46,742 bases of DNA from NCBI RefSeq assembly GCF_900016645.1, contig NZ_CDGJ01000061.1. One strand, written 5' to 3'. The notes beneath the pieces were generated by a model. That model was not told the origin of the DNA. It made no database searches and saw nothing but the letters and a program-made list of their open reading frames with translations. Shown here in pieces: positions 32,099 through 41,400 of the stretch (position 1 is the first letter of the stretch; every line of letters begins with the position of its first letter). The stretch is from Acididesulfobacillus acetoxydans (GTDB lineage Bacteria; Bacillota; Desulfitobacteriia; Desulfitobacteriales; Desulfitobacteriaceae). Position numbers and translations under genes: made by a program.

Positions 32099-33454
32099 AT
32101 GGACGCGAATGAAACGGCCGCACAAATGAATATTCCCGGTCGGCTCGAAAGACTGCCCATGACATCTTTCCAGCGAAAACTCTTCACGGTCATTGCCACC
32201 GCCTGGTTGGCAGACCAAGTAGATGTAGCCTTATTATCCTTTTTGATGGGTGCTCTGACTGTTTATTTTCATCTCACAGCGGTCCAAATCGGCTTTCTGG
32301 CATCCATGACTTTCGCCGGGCAGTTAGCGGGCAATGTCTTAGTCGGTGTTGCCGCCGATCGGTTTGGCCGCAAGATGACTTTCCAGATCAGCATGATTAT
32401 CTGGGGCATCGCCAGTTTTCTGGCGGCGGGAGCGTGGAGTATAGGGGCACTTATGGTTTTTCGTTTTCTGATCGGTTTGGGCGTGGGCGGTGAAGCCCCG
32501 GTCGCCCAGGCACTAGTCTCCGAGTTTGTACCTGCCGATGTAAGGGGAAAATATATCGCTTTTATGGAGGGTTTCTGGGCCGTAGGCTACGTTCTTTCGG
32601 GAGGAATTGCCTATTTTCTGCTGCCGCGCGTCGGTTGGCGCTGGGTGTTCGTGGTCGTCGGACTCCTATCCATCGTGATTTTCTTCGTCCGCAGACACCT
32701 GCCTGAGTCACCCCGGTGGCTAGCCGATAAGGGCCGTATTCAAGAGGCTAACGTCGTTCTAACGGGTATAGAACGGGAAATCGCCAAACGAACAAATAAA
32801 CCTCTGCCAGCGGCCAAACCATTTTTCGCTGAACTCAGCACGCAGAAAAACTCTATTCTCACCTTATTCGATAAAATGTATTTAAAACGAACCTTTATGG
32901 CTTTTGGCTTGTGGTTCTTCTCCCTCCTCGGTTTTTTCGGTCTCTCGTCTTGGATGGCTGTGCTCCTCAATTCCCGAGGCATTTCTATCACCCAGTCCGT
33001 GGGGTTTCTCACCCTCATTACAACAGGGGGCATTCCCGGCTTTTTCGTGGCCGCCTATCTTTTGGAGAAAGTTGGCCGGAAACCCACAACGGTTCTCTTT
33101 CTGATTATGAGTGCCGTAACCGCCTATCTGTATGGCCAAAGCACAGATTACACCATGTTGTTCATTACTGGCTTTATCATGCAGTTCTTTATGTTTGGGA
33201 TGTGGAGCTGTCTTTACGCCTATACTCCGGAACTCTATCCGACCCACGCCCGCTCAACCGGAGCCGGCTTTTCCTCAGCGTTCGGGCGCATTGGCGCGAT
33301 TGCAGGCCCCGTCATCGTCGGGTATGTTGTCAACACGATTGGGCAAGTCGGTGTGTTCAGTTTGGGAGCTATTAGTTTCGCTATAGCCGCCTTACTGGTA
33401 CTGGCCTTGGGAATCGAAACCAAAGGTCTGACCTTGGAGGAAATATCGAAGTGA
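32099..33454 (+). CDS. MFS transporter, sugar/aromatic-acid porter type
   Basis: 451 residues with about 12 membrane segments. Between TM2 and TM3 lies GVAADRFGRKMTF (the MFS loop signature DRxGRK), repeated in the second half as LLEKVGRKPTTV. TM4-5 has FRFLIGLGVGGEAPVAQALVSEF and the family motif RHLPESPRWLADKGR follows TM6. The protein resembles metabolite:H+ symporters of the sugar/benzoate group (NiaP/YceI-like). The ATG at 32099 is preceded by GGGAGTGAGCGG; an upstream in-frame start is less likely. It is 232 bp after the PanB-like gene and probably imports that enzyme's substrate or exports its product. Substrate unknown. Confidence 0.9.
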   Translation: MDANETAAQMNIPGRLERLPMTSFQRKLFTVIATAWLADQVDVALLSFLMGALTVYFHLTAVQIGFLASMTFAGQLAGNVLVGVAADRFGRKMTFQISMIIWGIASFLAAGAWSIGALMVFRFLIGLGVGGEAPVAQALVSEFVPADVRGKYIAFMEGFWAVGYVLSGGIAYFLLPRVGWRWVFVVVGLLSIVIFFVRRHLPESPRWLADKGRIQEANVVLTGIEREIAKRTNKPLPAAKPFFAELSTQKNSILTLFDKMYLKRTFMAFGLWFFSLLGFFGLSSWMAVLLNSRGISITQSVGFLTLITTGGIPGFFVAAYLLEKVGRKPTTVLFLIMSAVTAYLYGQSTDYTMLFITGFIMQFFMFGMWSCLYAYTPELYPTHARSTGAGFSSAFGRIGAIAGPVIVGYVVNTIGQVGVFSLGAISFAIAALLVLALGIETKGLTLEEISK

Positions 33455-33483
33455 ATCAGGATGCCATGCCATAGCCTTCTTGC

Positions 33484-33512
33484 AAGAGAGAAGGCCTCTT
33501 TTTTTCTCTCTT
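33484..33512. terminator. Terminator between convergent MFS and PucR-type genes
   Basis: AAGAGAGAA (33484-33492) pairs with TTCTCTCTT (33504-33512), with a T-rich loop and a T-rich continuation. It lies 30 bp after the MFS stop and 27 bp before the 3' end of the opposing regulator gene, so it can serve both. Confidence 0.6.
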
Positions 33513-33538
33513 CATCTTTGCCTCTGGTCGGCTTGCAC

Positions 33539-36355
33539 CTAAGGTTGTAGCAATGCCGTAAATTCGGGTTGATCTTTGGCCTTCATTATCCTGAAGAGCT
33601 TGCAGGCAAAATACAAATTGACACGATCCGTTGTCTTGGTCAGGTCCGCCTGAATAACCTCCTGAATCTTCTTTAAACGATATTTCAACGTGTTCGTGTG
33701 GATGAACATCGCCTGCGAAGTATCAATCAAACTGCAATCATGATCCAGATATTGCTCCAGTGTATCCACCAAAGACATTTTGGCTTTCTCGTCGAGTTCG
33801 ATCAAGCCGCCCATCGCATTTCGCACAAAGCTATCCAACAGGTCCTCATTCCCTTCTTGGAAGAGAAAGCCAACGATACCCAAGCGGTCAAAATAGACCG
33901 GAAGCGTACCCATCCGCCAGGTCTTGGCAGAAAGCAATGCTTTCCCCGCCTCTTGATACCCTTTGCGAAATTCCAATAAACCATTCAACACGGAACTCAC
34001 TCCGCAGTAGAGCTTATCGTTTCTCTTGAAACGAACTGCCACTTCTTTTTCTAAACGTGAAAAGATCTTCTCAAGAGAGACGTCCGTTGACCCTGTCACA
34101 GGACAGGCAATCACCAGCCCTTGGGCATCAGAAAAAAAGGCGGGTTTAATGGGAAAGTGAAGGGTTGCCTGTGGCACAGATTCTAACAGTTCCTGCTTGA
34201 TCTGCAAATTCTCCAATTGAGGCAGGGGCTCTTTCGTGTCAACTCGGATCAAAAGAATGCGATACTGGGCTTCGGCACTCAACCCCAAATATCCCGCCCG
34301 GTGAACTAAGTCCTTTTGTTTGGCGGGGTAAGACTCCTGAATTAAGGCTTCCAGTACCTGCCCTTTTAACTGACGCTCTATGTCCAAGGAGCGGTTTATG
34401 TTCAAAATCGTTAGGGCGTAGGCTGTGGCTGAAGATTCGATAATATGCCTGTCCATAACTTCAATGGCGTCGGAACAGACAAATAGTGATACGAATCCCA
34501 GCACTTTCATCCCTACGATAAGGGGAACCAGATACCGAACGCAATCGTGAGCATCAATCAAAGTAACAGGTTCTTTGCTGCGCAAAGCTTTCTGATAGTG
34601 CACAATAACATCGGGCACCTCGCGTTGGCTGTATATGGTGGAGAAAGGAAGGTCTTCTGAAGATCGGCTAAGGACATTGCCCATATGATCCTCCACCAAA
34701 ATCCCGTGCCCGGTTGAACCATGGACAGCATCTGTGATTTCCTGGATAGGTCGGTTATTTAAGACAAGATGAAGTAATTTGTTATGGAGGGCAAAAACAT
34801 CCTCCAATGCTTCTTGGGAAGCCCTCATTTGCTCACTGTAGTAACGGAGCTCGTGCACAGTTTTCCGCTCGTTAGAAAAAAGTTCTGCATTCTTAAGCGC
34901 TATTGAAGCGATATCCGCAAAAATCCTGGAGACCAGAACCTTCCCCGATGAGCGCACAAAAGGCTCCGCCTGGAACATGACCAAAAGTGCGATCCGCTCG
35001 TTTTGAAATAGCATGGGCAGAAATAATGCGAAAGCATATCCTTGCCCATCCGCACCCGCCACTTCTTCCACGCCGGACCCCAACAGGTTCTCCACGTAGT
35101 GGTTCCTCGTAATCGCGTACTGTTTACTATGCATGATAATTCGAGCGCTCAATTCCGCAGAACGCGCCTCGTCCATTCCCGAGAAAGCAGCAAGACTCAA
35201 AGATTTCCCTTCTCCTCCGGTCAGCAACAACCCACCCTGTGCGCCGAGGAGAGAGCGGGCCATGTTTACGATATTTTGGGGCAGCGTCTCCAGCAAAGCC
35301 GACTCCGTAATCTCACGGATAGCATAATTAAGAGCACCCATTTGCTCCAACGCCTGCTGGAGATCCCCCCTCGTCTCCAAGTGAAGCAGTGCGTTTTCGA
35401 TGGTGAGCGCGACATGATCCGTGATGTTCTGCATGATCCGCATGCCATCATGCTCCAGGAAAACGTCGGGGTTCAGGCATACCATGTAACCCAGTTTTCT
35501 GTGCCTCCCCACCAAAGGCATCGCCAAGGCATTCTCCGTGCTCAGAACCAATTCACTGCGTTCGCCGGGGAGAGCCTCGCTATCCTCCGCGGACACCAGT
35601 GTTACGTTCATCAGTTCTTTCAATTTCTCCATCTGCTCTTGAGGAAGAGGATGGCTTCCGGCGAACTGTGTGATACTGGATAGCGGATTGAGAACCATCA
35701 AGACAAAATCAAGTCCCATAAACCAGCCTTTGATCTTAGCCGCCAATTTGGTCAGAAGGTCTTGCAGGCTGCAGTTTAATCTGGAAACCTGCATGATCTC
35801 GTTCAGGGCACGCCTCAGATGTAACTCGTTCTGCACTTGCGCATGAACCCTAGCATTGATTATGGCAATAGCGGCGAAGTTGGCGAAACTGGATAATATC
35901 TTGATATCGTTCTCTGTATATCGCTGATCCGGGTTATTTGAGTGCACATTGAGCGCCCCAATGGCTTGATCCTGCCATATAATGGGTACACCGATCACGG
36001 CCTTAATTTCATAGGATTCTAGGATAGCAACACGTCGAGCATATGTTCCATAGTCATTGAGAAGAATGGGCTTCTGTGTATTGATAATCTGGCTCCCCAG
36101 GCTTTCCGTGGAAGAAAGCCTTTTGTTAAAAAACTCTTCTTCTGCAAGATTAAAAACAGACACGTAGCGCGTTTCTCCGGTATACTCATTCCGCAGCAAC
36201 AAGACCGAACTATGCGAATCCAATAGCTCTGTCGCATACTGTGTAATTAAGGATAGAACAATTTTGGGATCGAGACTAGATGTGAGCTGTTGCCCTAAAT
36301 GAGTCAGCATATCGTATTGCAGAACCTGCTTGTCCGACGCGCTACGTACAATCAT
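33539..36355 (-). CDS. GAF-domain PucR/CdaR-type transcriptional regulator
   Basis: 938 residues. The N-terminal GAF domain (about 10-175) includes LGSQIINTQKPILLND and IGVPIIWQDQAIGALNVHS. At least two more GAF-like regions follow (about 185-340 and 350-510), then a coiled segment, a PucR-like ligand domain and the CdaR-type GGDEF-like region. The C-terminal PucR helix-turn-helix is IDTSQAMFIHTNTLKYRLKKI. Family members respond to small organic acids, purines or aromatics. The ATG at 36355 is preceded by GGGAGGAACAGCT; an upstream GTG/ATG extension is not supported. It converges on the PanB-like/MFS pair and is the natural candidate to control it. Confidence 0.88.
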   Translation of the reverse strand: MIVRSASDKQVLQYDMLTHLGQQLTSSLDPKIVLSLITQYATELLDSHSSVLLLRNEYTGETRYVSVFNLAEEEFFNKRLSSTESLGSQIINTQKPILLNDYGTYARRVAILESYEIKAVIGVPIIWQDQAIGALNVHSNNPDQRYTENDIKILSSFANFAAIAIINARVHAQVQNELHLRRALNEIMQVSRLNCSLQDLLTKLAAKIKGWFMGLDFVLMVLNPLSSITQFAGSHPLPQEQMEKLKELMNVTLVSAEDSEALPGERSELVLSTENALAMPLVGRHRKLGYMVCLNPDVFLEHDGMRIMQNITDHVALTIENALLHLETRGDLQQALEQMGALNYAIREITESALLETLPQNIVNMARSLLGAQGGLLLTGGEGKSLSLAAFSGMDEARSAELSARIIMHSKQYAITRNHYVENLLGSGVEEVAGADGQGYAFALFLPMLFQNERIALLVMFQAEPFVRSSGKVLVSRIFADIASIALKNAELFSNERKTVHELRYYSEQMRASQEALEDVFALHNKLLHLVLNNRPIQEITDAVHGSTGHGILVEDHMGNVLSRSSEDLPFSTIYSQREVPDVIVHYQKALRSKEPVTLIDAHDCVRYLVPLIVGMKVLGFVSLFVCSDAIEVMDRHIIESSATAYALTILNINRSLDIERQLKGQVLEALIQESYPAKQKDLVHRAGYLGLSAEAQYRILLIRVDTKEPLPQLENLQIKQELLESVPQATLHFPIKPAFFSDAQGLVIACPVTGSTDVSLEKIFSRLEKEVAVRFKRNDKLYCGVSSVLNGLLEFRKGYQEAGKALLSAKTWRMGTLPVYFDRLGIVGFLFQEGNEDLLDSFVRNAMGGLIELDEKAKMSLVDTLEQYLDHDCSLIDTSQAMFIHTNTLKYRLKKIQEVIQADLTKTTDRVNLYFACKLFRIMKAKDQPEFTALLQP

Positions 36356-36495
36356 AGCTGTTCCTCCCTCACAGCCCCCGGCTCTCAAGCCCATTCTCTG
36401 CCGAATTCTCAAAAACCCTGCACCTACTGCAATGAGCCTCGTAATTAAGTATAACCGATTTGCAGATCGGCCGCAAAACCCTGTGACGGGTGTAA

Positions 36496-36711
36496 AGAAG
36501 ACTTGGTTGGCGCTGCACCCCGGTCGTCTACCTCATCGCGCTGACGACTTTCATCATCTACCTCGCTCCTTGGGTCGCGACCGGCAAGATTCTCCTCCCC
36601 GCTCAACGGGGCAAGGTCTTGGGCATGCCCTCCGAACCGGCTTTACGTTCTTTCGCCGGCACATGGGTGTGCTTTGCCCCGCCCAGACCCCAGCCGAAAG
36701 CAATCAGATAG
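36496..36711 (+). pseudogene. Fragment of a membrane protein
   Basis: The plus-strand frame from 36496 to the stop at 36709-36711 has no start codon. It reads a hydrophobic segment (TPVVYLIALTTFIIYLAPW) followed by VATGKILLPAQRGKVLG. The last 25 codons run antisense to the ABC-permease fragment and are unlikely to be coding. This looks like an isolated transmembrane hairpin left from a gene disrupted by rearrangement. The parent family is not identified. Confidence 0.35.
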
Positions 36712-36815
36712 AGAACCGGAGAGATCATGGAACCCAGGGTAATGCTCCCAAACTTCCGTTTAAAGTAGACATACTCCTGCCACATAATCGCGGCCAATCC
36801 CATCTCATTCCCCAA
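36603..36815 (-). pseudogene. ABC-2 type permease, N-terminal fragment
   Basis: About 45 residues look genuine: LAAIMWQEYVYFKRKFGSIT and LGSMISPVLYLIAFGWGLG, the usual first cytoplasmic helix and first membrane segment of ABC-2 permeases. After about position 36685 the frame continues as unrelated sequence (GAKHTHVPAKERK) to a stop. The remaining five membrane segments are missing. Its start overlaps the end of the ATPase fragment at 36805-37017, as in an intact ATPase-permease operon, so an exporter operon was broken here. Confidence 0.6.
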
Positions 36816-37017
36816 CCCTTCTGTTCGTCAGCTGCAAAAAAACATCTTCCAGATTAGAAGAACGGATCTTAACACTCCCCGCTAGTTTGGCTGCCGAGGC
36901 CATGGCCTCTTCTCTTGTTTCAAAAAGAACGTCTTTAGTTTCCCCTGTCTCAAAATATTCGACCACGACTTTCCCCACCTTTTTGATTAACCTGGCCGGA
37001 GTGTCCAATTCGACCAA
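36805..37017 (-). pseudogene. ABC transporter ATPase, C-terminal fragment
   Basis: About 70 residues corresponding to the tail of a drug- or polysaccharide-exporter ATPase: LVELDTPARLIKKVGKVVV, then SSNLEDVFLQLTNRRVGE, the usual end of this family. Walker A, signature and Walker B motifs are absent. The open frame continues upstream into repeat unit A (37019-37194) without a stop until its far end. This shows a fusion joint right at 37018/37019, where the duplicated segment replaced the 5' part of the ATPase gene. Confidence 0.65.
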
Positions 37018-37018
37018 A

Positions 37019-37194
37019 CCTTTATCCTGCCTTTCTTCTTCTCGCTCTTTCTCCCCGCTTTCCTTCCTATTCTCCTCTTGTTCCTGCTGATGTTCACCGA
37101 AGCGTCCAGGCCGTTCGAACGGTCCTTGTTCTTCCTGGCCGATCCGGTGAGGCGACGTCCAGCCGCCTTTGGTTTGTTTTTCTTTGCTATTTCA
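37019..37194. repeat. Segmental duplication, unit A, copy 2
   Basis: Matches 22053-22228 without gaps. Here it is joined directly to unit B at 37194 (TTTCA next to GCGGGAATC), whereas 1,492 bp carrying the alcohol dehydrogenase gene separate the units in copy 1. The left boundary cuts an ABC-ATPase gene. Confidence 0.92.
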
Positions 37195-37931
37195 GCGGGA
37201 ATCTCACAATTGGAGGAGATAGTACTATGGAATTAATCGACGCCATGAAAAAAAGGCACAGCGTCCGCAAGTATAAAGCCGATGCTGTCCCAGATGAAGC
37301 AATTACGGAATTGCTGATGGCGGCCAGGCTTGCTCCCTCCGGGAGCAACTTGCAGCCCACCCGCTTTGTTGTGATCAAAAGTCCGGAGGCAAGAGCACGT
37401 CTAAGTGCGGCAACTTCGCTCCCCTTTGTCACACAGGCACCTGTCGTCCTGGCATGCTGTGTAGATGCCGATTCTTTTGGCGGACTGGGAACCCGGATGC
37501 GTGAACTCAAAGAAGCCGGAGCTTTCAATGACACTCCTCTGGCCGACTTGGATTCGAAAGACTACGCCCAACGCCGGCAAATGGACAAAGCCACTGCGCA
37601 AGGGTATCTGCGTCTCAATGCAGCCATCGCCCTTGAACACGTGGCTTTGCGGGCTGCTGACCTGGGACTGGGAACGTGTTGGGTCATGATGTTTGATCAG
37701 GGCAAGGCCAAAGAAGTGCTGGGACTCGGCGACAATTACAGTATAGTGGCTCTGATGCCCGTCGGCTATGCGGATCAGGACCCTGCACCCCGTCCCCGAC
37801 TGGAACTGAAGGATCTCCTTCTGAAAGAACTATAAACGCTCGTTAGGTTGATTCATACCTGAGCCGCCTGAACCAATGTACCTTCCACAGCGGTTAGATT
37901 CTGACGACCAACGCAGTAGAAGTGTATCACA
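37194..37931. repeat. Segmental duplication, unit B, copy 2
   Basis: Matches 23721-24458 without gaps at about 98-99% identity. It includes the nitroreductase gene with its ribosome binding site and the AAACGCTCGTTAG repeat at 37834-37846. Similarity stops at GTATCACA (37924-37931), about 85 bp into what is the integrase element in copy 1. Confidence 0.95.
37227..37835 (+). CDS. Nitroreductase-family FMN oxidoreductase (copy 2)
   Basis: 202 residues, identical to the protein at 23754-24362 except for two substitutions (Ser to Ala near residue 21, Asn to Asp near residue 166). All flavin-binding segments (KKRHSVRKYK, APSGSNLQPTRFVV, GLGTCWVMMF) are intact, so the gene is probably functional. 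The ribosome binding site GGAGGAGATAGTACT is kept, but the promoter that could serve copy 1 through the alcohol dehydrogenase gene is missing here. Its expression may depend on upstream read-through. Confidence 0.92.
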   Translation: MELIDAMKKRHSVRKYKADAVPDEAITELLMAARLAPSGSNLQPTRFVVIKSPEARARLSAATSLPFVTQAPVVLACCVDADSFGGLGTRMRELKEAGAFNDTPLADLDSKDYAQRRQMDKATAQGYLRLNAAIALEHVALRAADLGLGTCWVMMFDQGKAKEVLGLGDNYSIVALMPVGYADQDPAPRPRLELKDLLLKEL

Positions 37932-38030
37932 GGATGTGCAGAAATTTACGAAAACAAAGTCTATTCTCCCCACTGACGACTCAATCCGGAAGGGGGTATT
38001 CCTTTCGGTTCTAAGGATGCCATATTTATA

Positions 38031-38237
38031 ATGAAACAAATTAAAACGGGCATAGTATTATGGCTGATGCTGGCCATGCTTGCATCAGGCGTGCCCACCG
38101 CCTTTGCCCAGTCGCCGCCTTCGACGCAGACTCTGAAGACAACCCATGGGACAGCAATTAAGGTCAGATTACCACTTGGGTTGCCGATTACCAAACAAAA
38201 ACAGCGGACAACATACGGAGTGACGGTTATCCAATAA
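38031..38237 (+). CDS. Small secreted peptide of unknown function
   Basis: 68 residues: a clear signal peptide (MKQIKTGIVLWLMLAMLASG, cleavage expected after TAFA) followed by a 42-residue basic tail containing KVRLPLGLPITKQKQR. There are no cysteines and no known domain. AAGGA lies 14 bp before the ATG, a little far. It is followed 17 bp later by a good terminator, which supports a real transcription unit. It could be the truncated start of a longer exported protein left by the rearrangement at 37931. Confidence 0.5.
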   Translation: MKQIKTGIVLWLMLAMLASGVPTAFAQSPPSTQTLKTTHGTAIKVRLPLGLPITKQKQRTTYGVTVIQ

Positions 38238-38253
38238 AATGAAGTGCCCAGCA

Positions 38254-38292
38254 AAAAAAGCAGCAGTTGATTGATAAGACTGCTGCTTTTTT
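38254..38292 (+). terminator. Rho-independent terminator
   Basis: An A-run and AGCAGCAGT pair with ACTGCTGCT and a T-run around an 11-base loop. It ends the small secreted-peptide gene and separates it from the sensor operon promoter. Confidence 0.85.
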
Positions 38293-38306
38293 ACGGAGGG
38301 CTGGCC

Positions 38307-38390
38307 GGTTACATTGCGGTAACAATTGAACGATTTCATGTAACAATGCCATGGTAAACTAAGGTGGCAACCTGATATGGTAAACTGATG
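38307..38390 (+). promoter_or_regulatory. Repeated operator motifs upstream of the giant sensor gene
   Basis: GTAACAAT occurs at 38319-38326 and 38340-38347 (21 bp apart). GTAAACT occurs at 38354-38360 and 38380-38386, the latter extending to GTAAACTGAT. An inverted GGTTAC lies at 38307-38312. The same two motif types, with the same 21-bp step, occur in the regulator/secreted-protein promoter at 45369-45437. They are likely binding sites for the OmpR-type regulator encoded at 44601-45299. Confidence 0.55.
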
Positions 38391-38457
38391 TTAACCTGAT
38401 AAAGAAACATTCTGACGGTCAGACAGGGGAAAAGCAGTTAAGAAGGTAGGGCTTTAA

Positions 38458-41400
38458 ATGGCTGCCAGTGATGGATTCAGAATTCTAAATAAATTTTATG
38501 AAGGAAAGTATTTCATCCTTTATAAAGCCATTGAGGAAAAAGACGGCACGCCGGTCATCTTAAAAAAGCTGCGGGATGTTTATGATTATGGCGAAGCCCT
38601 GGCATATTTTAAAGGCGAAATGGAGATTACCGGAAATCTCCGGTATGACGCCATCCTGAAAATAGAGGGAATTGCCCGCCACCATTCGGCGCCGGTCCTG
38701 GTGACGGAGGATTTTGAGGGCGAAGTACTGGCCGGCAGGCTGGCCTCGGGGCCCATGGCCATTGCCTGGATCCTGGAGATTGCTATTCATCTTGCCGCTG
38801 CCCTTGAAGCCGTTCACAGGGCACATATCGCCCATCATAACTTAACAACGGAAAACATCCTGATCGACTGCCAAAATACAGCCGTCAAATTAACCGGCTT
38901 TTATCCGGCGCCCGCAACTCTGTACACGGCAGATAAACCTGGCAGCCTGGCCGGTGCCAGGTTGGACGTGCGCTACATAGCGCCGGAACAAACGGGCCGG
39001 GTGGTCCAAAAGGTTGACTGCCGGGGGGACTTCTATTCTCTGGGGATCATTTTATATGAGATGTTAACCGGGGTTGTGCCTTTCCCGGCTGATGATTATG
39101 CCGCATGTGTCTATGCCCATCTGGCTCAGGAAGCCATACCGGTCTGCCGGCGCAACGAAGAAGTGCCGGAGGTATTGTCTGCTATTGTGGGCAAGCTCAT
39201 GGAGAAAAGGGCGGAAAAAAGGTATCAAACGGCGGCGGGCCTGCGCTCCGATCTGGAAAGGTGTTTGCAGACGCTGGACCACGCGGCCGGCCGCGGCGGG
39301 ATTCCCGGCTTTCCCCTTGGGCACTATGATCTCTCTGAGCGTCTGGCTATCCCGACCCGAACCATTGGCAGGGAAGAAGAGAAAAAACGGCTGCTGGCTG
39401 CTCTTGCCCCAGTGCGGGCGGGCAGGGCGCAGATTCTCCTGATCGCCGGGGCGGCGGGTGTGGGCAAGACCACGTTCGTCAATGAATTAGCCGCTCCGGT
39501 CAAGCAAGGCGGAGGGCTGTTCCTTCAGGGCAAGTTCGATCAGTATAAGAAGAATACCCCGTATGCCGCTTTTAACGAAGCTTTTGAGCGGCTGTTCCAG
39601 GAAATCTTAAGCCTCGGCCCCTCCGGTATCGCTGGGTGGCAGGGGAAGATCAGGGAGGCGCTGGGGGAAAACGGCAAGATTATTACCGACATTTTTCCCG
39701 GATTGGCCAAAATTACCGGAGTGCAAGAGCCACCGGAGGATCTTCCGGCATTAGAAGCTCAACACAGGTTTAAGCAGGCTATGGTCCGTTTCCTCCGGGT
39801 CATAGCTTCCCCGGACCGCCCGCTGGCAGTTTTTCTGGACGACCTGCAGTGGGCGGATATCAACAGCCTTAAGCTGCTGGAACTCATAGGCGCGGGAGCG
39901 GAAGAAGTCCATATTCTGTGTATCGGAGCCTACAGGGATGATGAAATCAGCCCTGCCCACCCCTTGTCCGCAGTCATCGAAAAACTGGGAACAGGTTCCG
40001 CCGCCGGGGAGACGATCACCCTTAAACCCTTGGAGTTTGCACAGGTTCGCAGGCTGGTCCTGGAACTGCTGCAGAAGAGTGGGGAGAAAGAAAACGAAGT
40101 AGAACCCCCACTTATAGAATTGGGGGTCTCAGACGGCGATGAACAACCGAAACTAAGGCAGGAGAGCGATAACCCCATGGAGAGGCTGGCCCGGCTTTGT
40201 TATGAGAAAACGGACGGGAATCCCTTTTTTCTTTACCATTTTATCCGGTCCCTGAAAGAGGAGGGCTTGCTCAGCTTCAACCATGCCGCCCGGCACTGGG
40301 AAGTCGATGGGGAGCGGATTCTTCGGAGCGGTGTAACGTCCAATGTCGTGGATCTGCTGGTGCGCAAGATTTCCCGCCTGTCCGGTCCTGCCGGCGGGAT
40401 TCTCCAAGCGGCGGCTTGCCTCAATAACACGTTTGATCCGGAAACTCTGGCCTATCTGCAGCGGATGCCCCCGGAAGCCGTAAATGACGCCGTGCTGGAA
40501 CTCGCCGGCCAAGGGCTGATCCTGGCCCTGGAGCGGGCAGGCACAGCGCCCGCCGGTGGTAATTCAGGGCCCGCCCGCTACCGGTTTGCCCATGACCGGG
40601 TGCAGCAGGCAGCCTATATCTTGCTGGATGAAGGCCAGAAACAGGATATTCATTACCGTTTGGGGCATTGGCTGTGGCAGAAATGTCCGGAGTTTTCCCA
40701 GGCCGAAAACCTGCTGGAGATGACCGACCATCTGAACTTAGCCGGGAATCTTGTCCGGGCAGGGGATGAAAGCCTGCTCCTGGCCCGGCTCAATTTGGCG
40801 GCCGGCCAAAAATCGAAGCAGTGCGCCGCCTACGAAAGCGCTCTGGATTATATGCGCCGGGGGATCCGCCTGTTAGGGGACGACGCCTGGGGCAGCCACT
40901 ATGAGACGGCTTTGGACCTGTATAACGGAGCTGTCGAGACGGCCTATTTATGCGGAGAGTACCGGCTGATGGACCAATATGGAGACGAGGTTTTGCAGCA
41001 AGGGAAAGCCCTGCTGGACAAGGCCGTGGTCTACGAAACGAGAATTGAGTTTCTGACGGTGCAAAACAGGCTCGGGGACGCGATCGGCACGGCCAGGGAT
41101 TTTCTGAAGCAGTTAGGAGTAAATATTCCGCGCAAGCCTTCCCGCCTGAATGTCATGGCTGCCTATCTCCGGATCCGGCTGGCTCTGGTGGGCCGCAATT
41201 TTGCTGATCTTAAAAACATGCCGGAAATGACGGAGCCAAAATTTCGCACCGCTATGCGCATTCTCAGCAGCGCCGGGATTGCGGCATATTCCTATTCCAA
41301 TCCTATTATGGTGATGCTCACCCTTAATGCCGTCCTGATTTCACTTCGGCAGGGGCTTGCTCCCGCTACGCCGGTAGCTTATGCCGGATATGGCCATATT

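Larger units (their letters stand above)
37932..38457 (+). other. Junction and regulatory region between the duplication and the sensor gene
   Basis: This 526-bp stretch contains a short secreted-peptide frame (38031-38237), a strong terminator (38254-38292) and a cluster of repeated operator-like motifs (38307-38386) ahead of the sensor gene. No other gene is visible. Confidence 0.5.
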
